Assembly (NCBI GenBank): GCA_008933735.1
Contig: WBUL01000019.1
Coordinates: 1-41,755 of the forward strand
Reading direction: 5' to 3'
From: Anaerolineae bacterium
GTDB taxonomy: Bacteria > Chloroflexota > Anaerolineae > Aggregatilineales > J027
DNA length: 41,755 nucleotides
Shown: positions 24,801 to 31,972 of the stretch, piece after piece
How the letters are laid out: every line of letters starts with the position of its first letter
How positions within the stretch are numbered: the stretch's first letter is position 1
The notes under the pieces: generated by a model
What the model was told of the DNA's origin: nothing
What the model saw: only the letters and a program-made list of their open reading frames with translations
Database searches by the model: none
Position numbers and translations under genes: made by a program

Positions 24801-25634
24801 GAAAAAGATTTACAAGCCCGAATCGTTGAAGCTATTACGCGACCTACTGGCACACCAGCCCAAACAGGACAACCAGAGCAGCAAACATCTGCACAGCAGG
24901 AAAAACAGCATCTTGAAAATCAAGACAAGAAACTAGAAATTGCATCTAAGCTACCAAAACAGCAAAGAGACACAGTACGACAACACGTTACCCAAGAAAT
25001 CACAAAGAAGAAAACAGTCTGGACTATATTGTTCTCATCAGACTGGGTTGGGGAAATCGGGCAACCTATGTTAGCTTCGTACTCTGCAAAGGTTGTATTT
25101 GGAGTATTAGTTGACGACGTGCAGTATACGATTGAGCAGTATACAGATGAGCAAATTGTATGGCAGGTAGAACATGAAAAAGTTCCATTATCAGCAACAT
25201 TTTCTGCCAAGCAGATAACACCCATTGATGGTAGCTTTCAAGTGACTGTACCTGGAATGGCAGTTGAGGATCTGCATCTTGTACCTAAAAACTACAGCAT
25301 ACCATTACGTACAAATGCCCCAAAACTTCCTGACGAAATGAAATATACGGTGAACAAAATTCAGGTAGATCCTAAATCACCTATTCTGCATTTTAAAGGC
25401 ACAGCCACACTCAAGACAAAGACGGTTAAAATAGCTGTCAAAGTAAACGGAGAAGGTGAATTAACTGGTGAATGGGGCAGAGATTTTGAAAAAGAAGCAA
25501 CTATAGACATAGTTAAACTCGCAGTAAAGAGTACCTTAAAGGCAGCTACTAGGATAATGATAGGCGGTGAGGCTGGTATAGAAGGGACTTTTGAAATACT
25601 TTATTTAGAAAGTTATGAGGTGAAACAGATATAA
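21819..25634 (+). CDS. Very large unknown protein (1271 residues)
   Basis: The ATG at 21819 follows AGAGGA by 8 bp and is preferred to the in-frame ATG at 21783. I do not recognise a named family. Visible order: an acidic helical N-terminal 250 residues; a distinctive block around 335-370 (YPLGHSLGQILYSLPLAPG, then AVIDWIRHDEAERTED); a helical stretch; a Gly/Ala/Ser-rich segment about 410-445 (GLTGSLGGASSDSQGS) that could insert in membranes or act as a flexible hinge; a long helix (TTVQRLNDSITQASSAM) leading to NYNHSHTLTILYYEVLRHF; a beta-rich region; a Pro/Gln linker about 910-940; a coiled-coil-like region about 960-1065; and a beta-rich C-terminal domain. No signal peptide or repeats. It is AT-richer than its neighbours and lies between 33-bp direct repeats, so it is probably transferred cargo. 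A toxin or structural role is only speculation. Confidence 0.7.
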   Translation: MSSKLLMPSHLSIFVTDPNSGTPVAHLPLYAEVTVPRITPVPPVNEIFWENLQGPIANFHLPDPQYVVDTALKALGASITSDGLHQLENDSDQAFELFTAMLEEVEEIRTATNREHISDIPPYELRSLMIAAFRRIGNEMGLGLVPENREQDIIWANPLGVLTTDHVGYASFDLKRLHPEVQIMLVEAIEARRNDPSVTSKVAIWIHPYGYDGKFDALSQARFAYDAIVARLPVKAHALPPALINLGPRALQNPSLTDWQLSPASFAASPHLLIGEDGTETLLPAPNLPLHEFHFYQTIRFTDNLDLPESDRIPSDLTNRVVLGIANDFQMAWYPLGHSLGQILYSLPLAPGESIKLAVIDWIRHDEAERTEDTSLLESLSHYQSRDRVISETVDAAIKEFQEGSSFMAGLAQSTGLSGVIGKFGVAAGLTGSLGGASSDSQGSRNISATTVQRLNDSITQASSAMREIQSTVVLQSVQSESEAIETRTVTNYNHSHTLTILYYEVLRHFRILTKLFEQRPVVLVKIHTGTLTELRGFNIPPYRIHSQEQNILENRRILEPVLLDQRHKEGFDALERIVYRRERAKIESPTEIADPGDKNFKEFSIIITTGGQVCNPDPSSGEFIDIRVRVEMLDGSKIELFANARPEPKTNVLNSIGSFCYKDVDETLTGIVDSNYQSINWREIDRLQLQVDLGGGLDDISFTHFIVNAHEINGELINLANLNQFFRTETATTLPLPIKKAPSPSKVVTPSEYIEDEVKKNLLIDHLRYHESYYERILLLNLSTQKREDMLNNLKFPDGTTALDKVENRVLDVIGGYMVFPCAKQIWKEKIRAKIEEQGNREDQDAPLPIDERLITLPTRGIFAEGKLGHNSVSEIIDDDRFWKWEEHPIPFEAPDINPVTPIQPQPQQISATPTAFPQSLVNIVNPTAAPDPSGLSAALSLLGTPNIFRDMSGREEVADLLKKLAEESVDIPEAANRAREIQTRYGTELDKNEKDLQARIVEAITRPTGTPAQTGQPEQQTSAQQEKQHLENQDKKLEIASKLPKQQRDTVRQHVTQEITKKKTVWTILFSSDWVGEIGQPMLASYSAKVVFGVLVDDVQYTIEQYTDEQIVWQVEHEKVPLSATFSAKQITPIDGSFQVTVPGMAVEDLHLVPKNYSIPLRTNAPKLPDEMKYTVNKIQVDPKSPILHFKGTATLKTKTVKIAVKVNGEGELTGEWGRDFEKEATIDIVKLAVKSTLKAATRIMIGGEAGIEGTFEILYLESYEVKQI

Positions 25635-25669
25635 CTCTGTTAGACCTCAGCTAGTTCCGAATATACCCA

Positions 25670-25702
25670 TTTTGACAGGCTTAAGGCTTTGCCGGGACTA
25701 CC
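25670..25702. repeat. Right 33-bp direct repeat
   Basis: Partner of 20524-20556. It includes the last codons and stop of the leftward regulator gene at 25681. The two copies delimit a 5.1-kb segment. Confidence 0.85.
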
Positions 25703-26349
25703 ATATCGTTCTCAAACATCCCTTGAATGACTTCCAGCAAAGCCTCATTGCTTTCCACTCCAAAATGCTGGCGCAGCCGATACTGCCGCCGATAGATAAT
25801 CTCAGGGCGCAGACCCGTGCGACCCACGATCTGCTGCACACTCAAGCCTTCACCCATCAGCTTGAAAGTGCTGGTTAAAGCTCTAGGCATGTCCGTAAAC
25901 AGCCCCCGATACATCGTATAGCGGTCATATAAGCCCAAGATATGCGGGCTAAGGAAACGCTCCCCACGCCGCGCCATATCTACTACCAATTTGAGGCTTT
26001 CCCCAAGCTGATCGCCCAGAAATAGGTAAGCCACGAAACCCTGTTCCAGACAGTGCAGCACACGGAAGATATTGGGAGCCGCATCCACATAGATCAAGCC
26101 GCAGGCAGGCAGTTTGGCTTTGACCCGCCGCGCCACCATCTGCGGTTCATAGGGGAAAGTATCATCCACGATGACTGCCACAGGTTTGGACAGCAGCAAA
26201 TACCGATCTATCTCTGCCAAGCCATCCTGCCACAGCGTATGCCCTACGGTTTCGACCTCATAAAAGCCGCTTAAGTACCCACGAATAGCATCTCCATGTA
26301 AGGGATAGCCTGCTGCGGCAATGACCAGCGGGTGTTTGACTGCATTCAT
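25681..26349 (-). CDS. NarL/LuxR-type response regulator-like protein
   Basis: A perfect AAGGAGGT ribosome site lies 6 bp before the ATG. The N-terminal 125 residues look like a divergent receiver (PLVIAAAGYPLHGDAIRGYL; possible acceptor Asp in AVIVDDTFPYEP; GLIYVDAAP). The C-terminal 65 residues form an HTH (LMGEGLSVQQIVGRTGLRPEIIYRRQYRLRQHFG). It resembles the protein at 19238-19873 in size and layout. No histidine kinase gene is in the window. Its 3' end lies in the right copy of the direct repeat, so it originally may have faced the LexA-like gene tail to tail. Confidence 0.7.
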   Translation of the reverse strand: MNAVKHPLVIAAAGYPLHGDAIRGYLSGFYEVETVGHTLWQDGLAEIDRYLLLSKPVAVIVDDTFPYEPQMVARRVKAKLPACGLIYVDAAPNIFRVLHCLEQGFVAYLFLGDQLGESLKLVVDMARRGERFLSPHILGLYDRYTMYRGLFTDMPRALTSTFKLMGEGLSVQQIVGRTGLRPEIIYRRQYRLRQHFGVESNEALLEVIQGMFENDMVVPAKP

Positions 26350-26540
26350 ACCTGTACCTCCTTAAACCCCTTCATCCTGCGCGAAAAAGCCATCTTCGGG
26401 AAGGCAAGAAATTTGTCAAAATTTCGCACTAGGGTGGGGCAGGGGTGAGGGCAGTCACCGTTGCAGCATACTGCGTTTCTACCGCCGCACGAGTGGCAAA
26501 GATCGGGACAGCCGCGGGCGTTGTCATGGTTCCTTGTTCA

Positions 26541-26711
26541 TCAGATACAGCCGGGGGTAAGCCCGAAAAAGAGAGTTGGGGAAATAATGGGAGTCAGCGG
26601 CGGAAGCGGGCGCGGCGGATGCCCACCTGTCGCCACCATGACTGCGGCAGCTAACGAACACAGCACTGCTAAACCAATCACCAATAACAGAACAAAGCGT
26701 CTTTTTGTCAT
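26541..26711 (-). CDS. Small secreted or membrane peptide (56 residues)
   Basis: The ATG at 26711 follows GAGAGG by about 7 bp. The product starts with a basic MTKRR and a 20-residue hydrophobic helix (FVLLLVIGLAVLCSLAAAV), then a short Pro-rich tail (PPRPLPPLTPIISP). It could be an exported peptide or single-pass membrane protein. The 190 bp between it and the regulator gene (26350-26540) shows nothing else I recognise. Gene status is uncertain. Confidence 0.4.
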   Translation of the reverse strand: MTKRRFVLLLVIGLAVLCSLAAAVMVATGGHPPRPLPPLTPIISPTLFFGLTPGCI

Positions 26712-26865
26712 GGAAGTTCCTCTCGACCATATCAATGACTGTATAGGGTAAAAGGGGGCAGAAAAAATATTGTTCAATAAGTAAACTTCTGTTGAACTGA
26801 TTTTTAGGTGAGAGTTCAATGCTGAATACCAATTTGTCAGGACAGGATCGAGGAAGAAAGATGAC

Positions 26866-26896
26866 TTTACATTCAAAATGAGAAGACTGATATAAT
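26866..26896 (+). promoter_or_regulatory. Candidate promoter of the methyltransferase-RT gene
   Basis: TTTACA (26866-26871), 19 bp, perfect TATAAT (26891-26896), about 48 bp before the start codon. It suggests the gene is transcribed on its own. Confidence 0.55.
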
Positions 26897-26944
26897 GTTG
26901 TAGGTCTAAAAATTGCCGCAATGCAGAACTGGTAATAACCCCAG

Positions 26945-29779
26945 ATGTTCGAATTCCCACCCCATCTACAGGAAGTCTACTCTCAAGTTCATGACTGGCT
27001 TGATACCCAAGTCGATGTTACTGGGTATCGCAGGGCAAAAGTTGACCTCGATTCCGATACGTTGTTAGGGGTCGCTACTCAATACCATCGTTACTTTGCT
27101 GCCCATTACTTTAAGACATTAGTTGCTCTAAGGGAAGTTGTCACACATGACACAGTTGCCTCGTGGATTCAAGACAACAATAAAATTTGCGTCATTGATG
27201 TCGGTTGCGGTGGGGGAGCGGGTTCGACAGCATTTATCGAGGCAGTTCGCCAAATTCTTGAATCTACACACTCCCATCGAAAGGTACATATCCATATCAT
27301 TGGGATTGACCCAATCAAAGCTGCTCTGGAAGTCAATCGAGCCGTGCTGACAAGGATCGTAAGTCACCTAACTATTCCCAAACACTTACAGATTACTCAT
27401 GAATGTTTTTGCTCAACAATCTTGGATGCAGCTTCTGAAATCAATACAAGGTTAAAGCGGCAGAGAACAGATTGGGATCAGCCGTCGTTGCCGCATACTA
27501 TACTGCTGCAAGTCAATGTAGTACGCTCCCTTGCATCACAAGCGCAAGACATCGCTAACGCATACCATCAAATATTTGTATCGACACCAATGGATCGCAT
27601 ACATGCTTTAACACTGGCTGATAAGGCAACCGTAAGGCAAACAGAACTTCAGCAGATGCAAAAAGCACTTGAGGAACGATTTCAAGATCACACCGTAATT
27701 TCTCAAGTTAATCACAAGATGGAGTGTGAAATTGTAAATCCTGTTGGTAGTTGGGCAAGAACCACTTCAAATCAAAAAAAGGAAACTTACCGTATGCAGT
27801 TCCGCTCTGCTTACACTACAATCCACAGTGCAGAATGGCAGCGTGATCAGGATTGGTTAAGAATAATTGACTCTGACAATCTACGGCGTGCATGGGCACG
27901 AACACGAGCTGCATTGCTACGCGAATCCTTGATTGATGAAGTAGACATTCGGCTATTTGACTACGATGTAATTTCAGCACTTAATCGTTTGCAACGGAAA
28001 CTTATTGTTTATGCTGAGGATTTAGCGCATGAACATGACCATATCAACTACACCGTTCCCAAAAACCAGACCTCATTTAGACCAAAAAGCTTATCCCGGC
28101 TTGAAGAAGAAATACTTTCAGTCGCAATTATTCAAGCAGTAGGGGTAAATTATCCACAACCCGATTATCTATATGCATTTAGATTGAATCTAGCAGAAAA
28201 GTCAGAGTTCCTTTACGAGTTTTGGGGCAATGCATTTGATCGCTATGTTGCCGATGCCAACCAAGCTGCACATGAAATACCAGATGCGATGATTATTCGC
28301 ACAGATATCTCATCTTACTACACACATATTCGGCAAGAGTATCTCATCCAGCGGCTGCAAGAGAAAACTAATGCCGATAGCGCACGTATTGCATGGCTCT
28401 TGTCTAAAGTCCTAAAGAAGCATCTGCATCCGAATTATCACAGCCTGGGACATGGGCTTGCTCAAGGCGGTGTTGGGTCAGGTTATTACGCCAATGTGTA
28501 TCTTTCTGACGTGGATTCCCACTTTGTGCAACAACTTCCGGACCGAGTGCGCTTCTTCCGCTATGTAGACGATATGGTGTTGGTCGTTGCACATCGAGAC
28601 CAAGTAGACCACCTCTTAGCTGAACTGGACGAACAACTGCACCTGCTTAATCTTGCTCGTAATCCAGAGAAGACCGAGTTCGTATCTGCAATGGATTTTA
28701 ACTTGGTGTTGGGAATGAGCGACGACTTACGAGCATTACGGTATAGTTGCAATAAACATCTAAAGGCAATCTGGGTTGTTGGGTGTCACTATTATGAATA
28801 CCTTGCAATTACACCTGAGACGTTTTATGAATTCCTCAGTCTTTACCAAAAACGAGTGCAGGCATTGGGGCTTGTTGTGTCTTTACCAACGCTGCGTCGC
28901 AAGATAATGAAATATCTAAACACACCATTTCAAGGTCGGCTACTAGACGACACTATTGAACTCCCTGAATTTGGCGAAAATGATGGTGAAGATGCTAATA
29001 TATGGGCGAGAAATTTTTCTTATCAGAATCTTGGGTGGATTGAGAAACTAAACATTCTTAGAAAGCAGCTTGGCACGATTGTTCACGACTTGCTTAGTTC
29101 GGTAAATATGAACTATGAAAAGCTTACTCGGTCTGACAACCGTCGTTTACGTTTCGCTATCAGTCGTCTCTGTCAACTTGGATTTCCAGAAGACCTACTT
29201 GAAGTGGTCGTTGATCTATTGAAACGTGAACCCAATCAATTGCGAGAACCTGCATTTGTTTTGGATAGTATGGCTATTCAAGGTCATTCCAAGGCAATTC
29301 TAGAAGTTTATAACCATTATGTTGACCATAGGAATTCTGATACATATATGAAGGCTCTACTACTACGGGCAATGCGTTTTCATGTTGAACTTCCTGTTGT
29401 ACTACTGATGGATGTTAGTTTGCAGTCGAAGGCATCGTTGGAAGAACGACTGATGGCTACTGAATCTCTCCTTGCAAGTAAGTTAATCTTAGTCAGCGAC
29501 CAATATTGGGCTGGGATCGTCAATATACTTGCGACAAATATGCCCCCTCGGTTAAAGAAGAATTTTATTCTTCTTCTGCGACAGATAAAGGATAGAGACC
29601 CGCAGAGTTATCAACCAAATCCTGGGGACGATTCCATATTATATGATGCATTTAATGTTGATGATGGCTACAGCATCTTTAGCCAGTTTGAACCAGATGA
29701 ACTGCATGATTACTTTGAGCAAGATTTTCCAGATGATGCCTACGAATATGGAGAAATGATGACAACTATCAGCTATTGA
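26945..29779 (+). CDS. Methyltransferase-reverse transcriptase-helical repeat fusion
   Basis: 944 residues in one frame. About 1-260 form a class I AdoMet methyltransferase: motif I VIDVGCGGGAGS (83-94), IIGIDP (118-123), a later strand HTILLQVNVVRSL. About 340-640 form a reverse transcriptase: motif A IIRTDISSYY with Asp454, a motif-B-like GLAQGGVGSGYYANVYLSDVD (504-524), motif C FRYVDDMVLV with Asp542 and Asp543, and motif D NPEKTEF (573-579). Both catalytic Asp sites are intact. About 700-890 is all-helical with HEAT-like pairs, as in antiviral UG/DRT and Abi reverse transcriptases; the end is very acidic. It is neither intron- nor retron-like in context (no maturase domain; no msr-msd recognised). 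AT-richer than flanks. RNA-templated or untemplated DNA synthesis in defence is plausible; the methyltransferase fusion is not one I know. Confidence 0.85.
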   Translation: MFEFPPHLQEVYSQVHDWLDTQVDVTGYRRAKVDLDSDTLLGVATQYHRYFAAHYFKTLVALREVVTHDTVASWIQDNNKICVIDVGCGGGAGSTAFIEAVRQILESTHSHRKVHIHIIGIDPIKAALEVNRAVLTRIVSHLTIPKHLQITHECFCSTILDAASEINTRLKRQRTDWDQPSLPHTILLQVNVVRSLASQAQDIANAYHQIFVSTPMDRIHALTLADKATVRQTELQQMQKALEERFQDHTVISQVNHKMECEIVNPVGSWARTTSNQKKETYRMQFRSAYTTIHSAEWQRDQDWLRIIDSDNLRRAWARTRAALLRESLIDEVDIRLFDYDVISALNRLQRKLIVYAEDLAHEHDHINYTVPKNQTSFRPKSLSRLEEEILSVAIIQAVGVNYPQPDYLYAFRLNLAEKSEFLYEFWGNAFDRYVADANQAAHEIPDAMIIRTDISSYYTHIRQEYLIQRLQEKTNADSARIAWLLSKVLKKHLHPNYHSLGHGLAQGGVGSGYYANVYLSDVDSHFVQQLPDRVRFFRYVDDMVLVVAHRDQVDHLLAELDEQLHLLNLARNPEKTEFVSAMDFNLVLGMSDDLRALRYSCNKHLKAIWVVGCHYYEYLAITPETFYEFLSLYQKRVQALGLVVSLPTLRRKIMKYLNTPFQGRLLDDTIELPEFGENDGEDANIWARNFSYQNLGWIEKLNILRKQLGTIVHDLLSSVNMNYEKLTRSDNRRLRFAISRLCQLGFPEDLLEVVVDLLKREPNQLREPAFVLDSMAIQGHSKAILEVYNHYVDHRNSDTYMKALLLRAMRFHVELPVVLLMDVSLQSKASLEERLMATESLLASKLILVSDQYWAGIVNILATNMPPRLKKNFILLLRQIKDRDPQSYQPNPGDDSILYDAFNVDDGYSIFSQFEPDELHDYFEQDFPDDAYEYGEMMTTISY

Positions 29780-30729
29780 TTTGTTTGAAGAAATCCATAT
29801 TAGATTCAGTCATTGCACAGGCTAAGGACAGTAGTTCTTAGTTCCCTATTCTCAAGCTAATTTATATCAGATCAAACTGTCCGACTATAGATAGTATGAT
29901 TTACTCGTAACTCTACTTGTGAACCACCCGCTCCAAAACAAGTTATCTTCTATTAACTTGATGAAAATTTTGTCTATCATGGAAATTTTTAATTTATTTT
30001 ATAAGGAAGAACAGAAAATAAGTAAATTGGAATATTTCTCCGAAGGTGGTGAGGGTTTCAGGCATCACCTGTCGCGTGGGGTGGTGTCTGCTTTTGGGCG
30101 TGTTAAAGGGCATTGGCAGATGCTAACCCAGCGCGGCGACCCGTCAAGGGGTTCCGCCTCCGGCGCAATTTGCAAGCAAATTGCCCCAATTGACTGGTCG
30201 CTTGCTCGCGCTGGGTTGCAAGCCAATCTATGCCCTTTAACAAAAGCAGACCCTCCCTTACGCCGCTACGGATGCCCGTGCAAAACTCACCGTCCTGACT
30301 CAGAGAATAGGCAGGCGGGTATTCTAGCGGGCGGCGCGAGGGCGGGGATGCCATCCTCACCCAGATGAAGTAATCCACCTCGATTACAGAATCTGATGCT
30401 ATCGCATGTCGCGGACTCTATCCTTCGGGTTTAGCACGCTTGGGGGATAGGTCGGAAAGACCTCTGAATCTGCGGTCTGGCTCCTCATCACACAGCCAGA
30501 AAGCCACGTCCGGGCATTCCACGGCAGACGCTCGCAAGGGCGGAAGCACTTCCTATTTGGGAAGGATAGCGATGGTGAGATTGACTCCTACTACGATCAA
30601 GACAGAAGGCACAACGTTCGCTTGTGTTCCCCGCGTGTTTTAACACCTTCAGCCTGTTCGGTCAGCGTGGGAGTCCCCTTGTAGTTTGTTCTTATCGCAA
30701 GCCATTTATCTGCATAAGGAGTAATTCTC
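29780..30729. other. 950-bp non-coding region after the RT gene, rich in hairpins
   Basis: I see no credible gene here. 29780-30050 is AT-rich without recognised features. From 30050 the GC content rises sharply. Besides the long hairpin at 30086-30251 there are AGGTC-GGAAA-GACCT (30449-30463) and TCTGGCT-N11-AGCCAGA (30476-30500). The last 60 bp carry the RBS of the next operon. The region may encode an RNA partner for the RT or may be control DNA of the plasmid-like operon. Confidence 0.45.
30086..30251. ncRNA. 166-nt nested hairpin, candidate structured RNA
   Basis: Three nested or adjacent pairings read directly: the outer arm GTCTGCTTTTG...TTAAAGGGCAT (30086-30112) with its complement ending at 30251; the middle arm AACCCAGCGCG-GCGACC (from about 30123) with GGTCGC...CGCGCTGGGTT (to about 30217); and at the centre a perfect CAATTTGC-AA-GCAAATTG hairpin flanked by GTCAAGGGG/CCCCAATTGAC. 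It starts about 300 bp after the RT stop codon. Strand of transcription and true function are unknown; a transposon remnant or replication site is also possible. Confidence 0.4.
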
Positions 30730-31173
30730 ATGTCTAAAACAACTGCTGCTAACGCCAAAGTGAACCGTGTATTGGTGCTGATTGATGCCACCCCGCAGGG
30801 TGGGAAGGTTGTCCTGCGTGCCTTGCACGGCTGGGAGAACATCCTCGCTGAACAGACTGTCGAACTGGCAGCGCAGGATTTCACCTTCAACGATGCCAAT
30901 CTCACAGGCGATCATGCCAAAATGATCGCTATCATCAAAACGCTCAAACGCCTAACCAATAAGCTGCCTGCGAAGGGCAAAGCCCGCTATCATCTGGTCA
31001 TTGTACAGTCGAGTAAGACAGTCCAGACTTGGCTGACCGATGCCGCTTCCCGTAAAGCTGAATTACCCAAAACACTAACAGGCTACGTGGACAAAATGGC
31101 AGCCCGCTTCCCCCATCTGCAATTCGAGCAGCGTGAACGCAAAGTCATCACCAAGCTGATGACTGCTCAGTAG
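30730..31173 (+). CDS. Unknown 147-residue protein, first gene of PRTRC-type operon
   Basis: AAGGAG lies 9 bp before the ATG. Not recognised. The order of elements (VNRVLVLIDAT, KVVLRAL, TVELAAQDF, helix MIAIIKTLKRLTN, strand YHLVIVQSSKTVQTWL, helix, LQFEQRERKVITKLM) resembles an RNase H fold with one possible acidic residue (Asp in LIDAT) but without the usual second and third; this is weak. A terminator follows 5 bp after the stop, so it may be expressed at a higher level than the rest of the operon. Confidence 0.65.
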   Translation: MSKTTAANAKVNRVLVLIDATPQGGKVVLRALHGWENILAEQTVELAAQDFTFNDANLTGDHAKMIAIIKTLKRLTNKLPAKGKARYHLVIVQSSKTVQTWLTDAASRKAELPKTLTGYVDKMAARFPHLQFEQRERKVITKLMTAQ

Positions 31174-31178
31174 CCGAG

Positions 31179-31204
31179 AGCCGCCCCACTAGGCGGCTTT
31201 TTTG
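31179..31204 (+). terminator. Intra-operon terminator 1
   Basis: AGCCGCC-N6-GGCGGCT and six T, placed between genes on the same strand just before the RBS of the next gene. It probably attenuates downstream transcription. Confidence 0.8.
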
Positions 31205-31226
31205 TTTCTCAGGGAGAACTCTGCCC

Positions 31227-31601
31227 ATGAATGACACCCTCTTTAGCCTGCGTTTTCAGCGTACACCCCCACCTGATCCACAAGCGGCAGCCCAAGTGGA
31301 AAGCTGGCTGCACAGATGGGGGATTCTTTACCAGCGGAATGTCGCGTGGCATACCTATGATGCCGCCTACCGGGAGCATTTTCACTTCACCTTAGCGTGG
31401 GTGATCTTACCCTCAGCGGGTCGCCAGCCGACAGATTATCTGCTGCTGGAAATCCAATCTGACAAGTTCAGCAGCCAGCGGAGTGCTGCCCGTCAGCATC
31501 TACTTAAGGCACTCTGGCCCGGACGGATGCTGACGCTGGAAGCCCACCTGCTGCGGACTGACTCGCAGACCGCCCAACTGCGTCTGTTGAATGCTCTCTA
31601 A
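31227..31601 (+). CDS. Unknown 124-residue protein
   Basis: RBS AGGGAG lies 10 bp upstream. Not recognised. Residues about 70-95 (DYLLLEIQSDKFSSQRSAARQHLL) have the acidic-hydrophobic-Glu-x-Gln look of a PD-(D/E)xK nuclease core, preceded by HRWGILYQRN, but no full motif set can be shown. Second gene of the operon, after a terminator. Confidence 0.6.
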   Translation: MNDTLFSLRFQRTPPPDPQAAAQVESWLHRWGILYQRNVAWHTYDAAYREHFHFTLAWVILPSAGRQPTDYLLLEIQSDKFSSQRSAARQHLLKALWPGRMLTLEAHLLRTDSQTAQLRLLNAL

Positions 31602-31617
31602 TGAAAGGACGTGAATC

Positions 31618-31971
31618 ATGTTGATGACTACCCAACAAGCTCTGGCACAGTACCATCTTGCCTATGACAATGCAGCCTATCGAGCAACCTGCGGTGCGAT
31701 AGGCTGGCTGCTGCTGGCGGGGACACCCCAGACCCTTACCAGTGTGACCGATACGCCTGACTATATTGAACTCGCTAATCTGCTGACCGATACCGCCTTA
31801 GAGATGTGCGGACACCCCACCTATCATGGGCGCGGCTGGACGCTGGCTTTCAAACTACACCAACTTGGTACAGAGCGGCTTGAGCGCGGGGTGCTTGACC
31901 TCGCGGCTTTACAGCGCACCTTCACGGCAGTGGAGACTTATCTTGCCCTGTTCCGGCAGGAGGAGGGCTAA
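31618..31971 (+). CDS. Unknown 117-residue helical protein
   Basis: Start at 31618 after AAAGGACG. Mostly helical, with no recognised motif; residues 22-36 are moderately hydrophobic (RATCGAIGWLLLAGT). The next gene starts 1 bp after its stop, so the two are coupled. Confidence 0.6.
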   Translation: MLMTTQQALAQYHLAYDNAAYRATCGAIGWLLLAGTPQTLTSVTDTPDYIELANLLTDTALEMCGHPTYHGRGWTLAFKLHQLGTERLERGVLDLAALQRTFTAVETYLALFRQEEG

Positions 31972-31972
31972 G

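Noticed and set aside
26445..26751. Two short plus-strand frames before the RT gene
   Set aside because: Overlap the better supported small minus-strand gene; poor RBS and odd composition.
26941..26975. tRNA T-loop-like TTCGAAT sequence near the RT start
   Set aside because: No acceptor stem, D-arm or anticodon arm can be paired; the bases are the first codons of the RT gene.
26945..29779. Group II intron or retron interpretation of the RT
   Set aside because: No maturase X/HNH domains, no domain V-like RNA motif and no msr-msd arrangement recognised; the fused methyltransferase argues for another class.
29919..30368. Plus-strand frame of 149 codons after the RT
   Set aside because: Runs through the long inverted repeats, composition changes mid-frame, and there is no RBS or recognisable domain.
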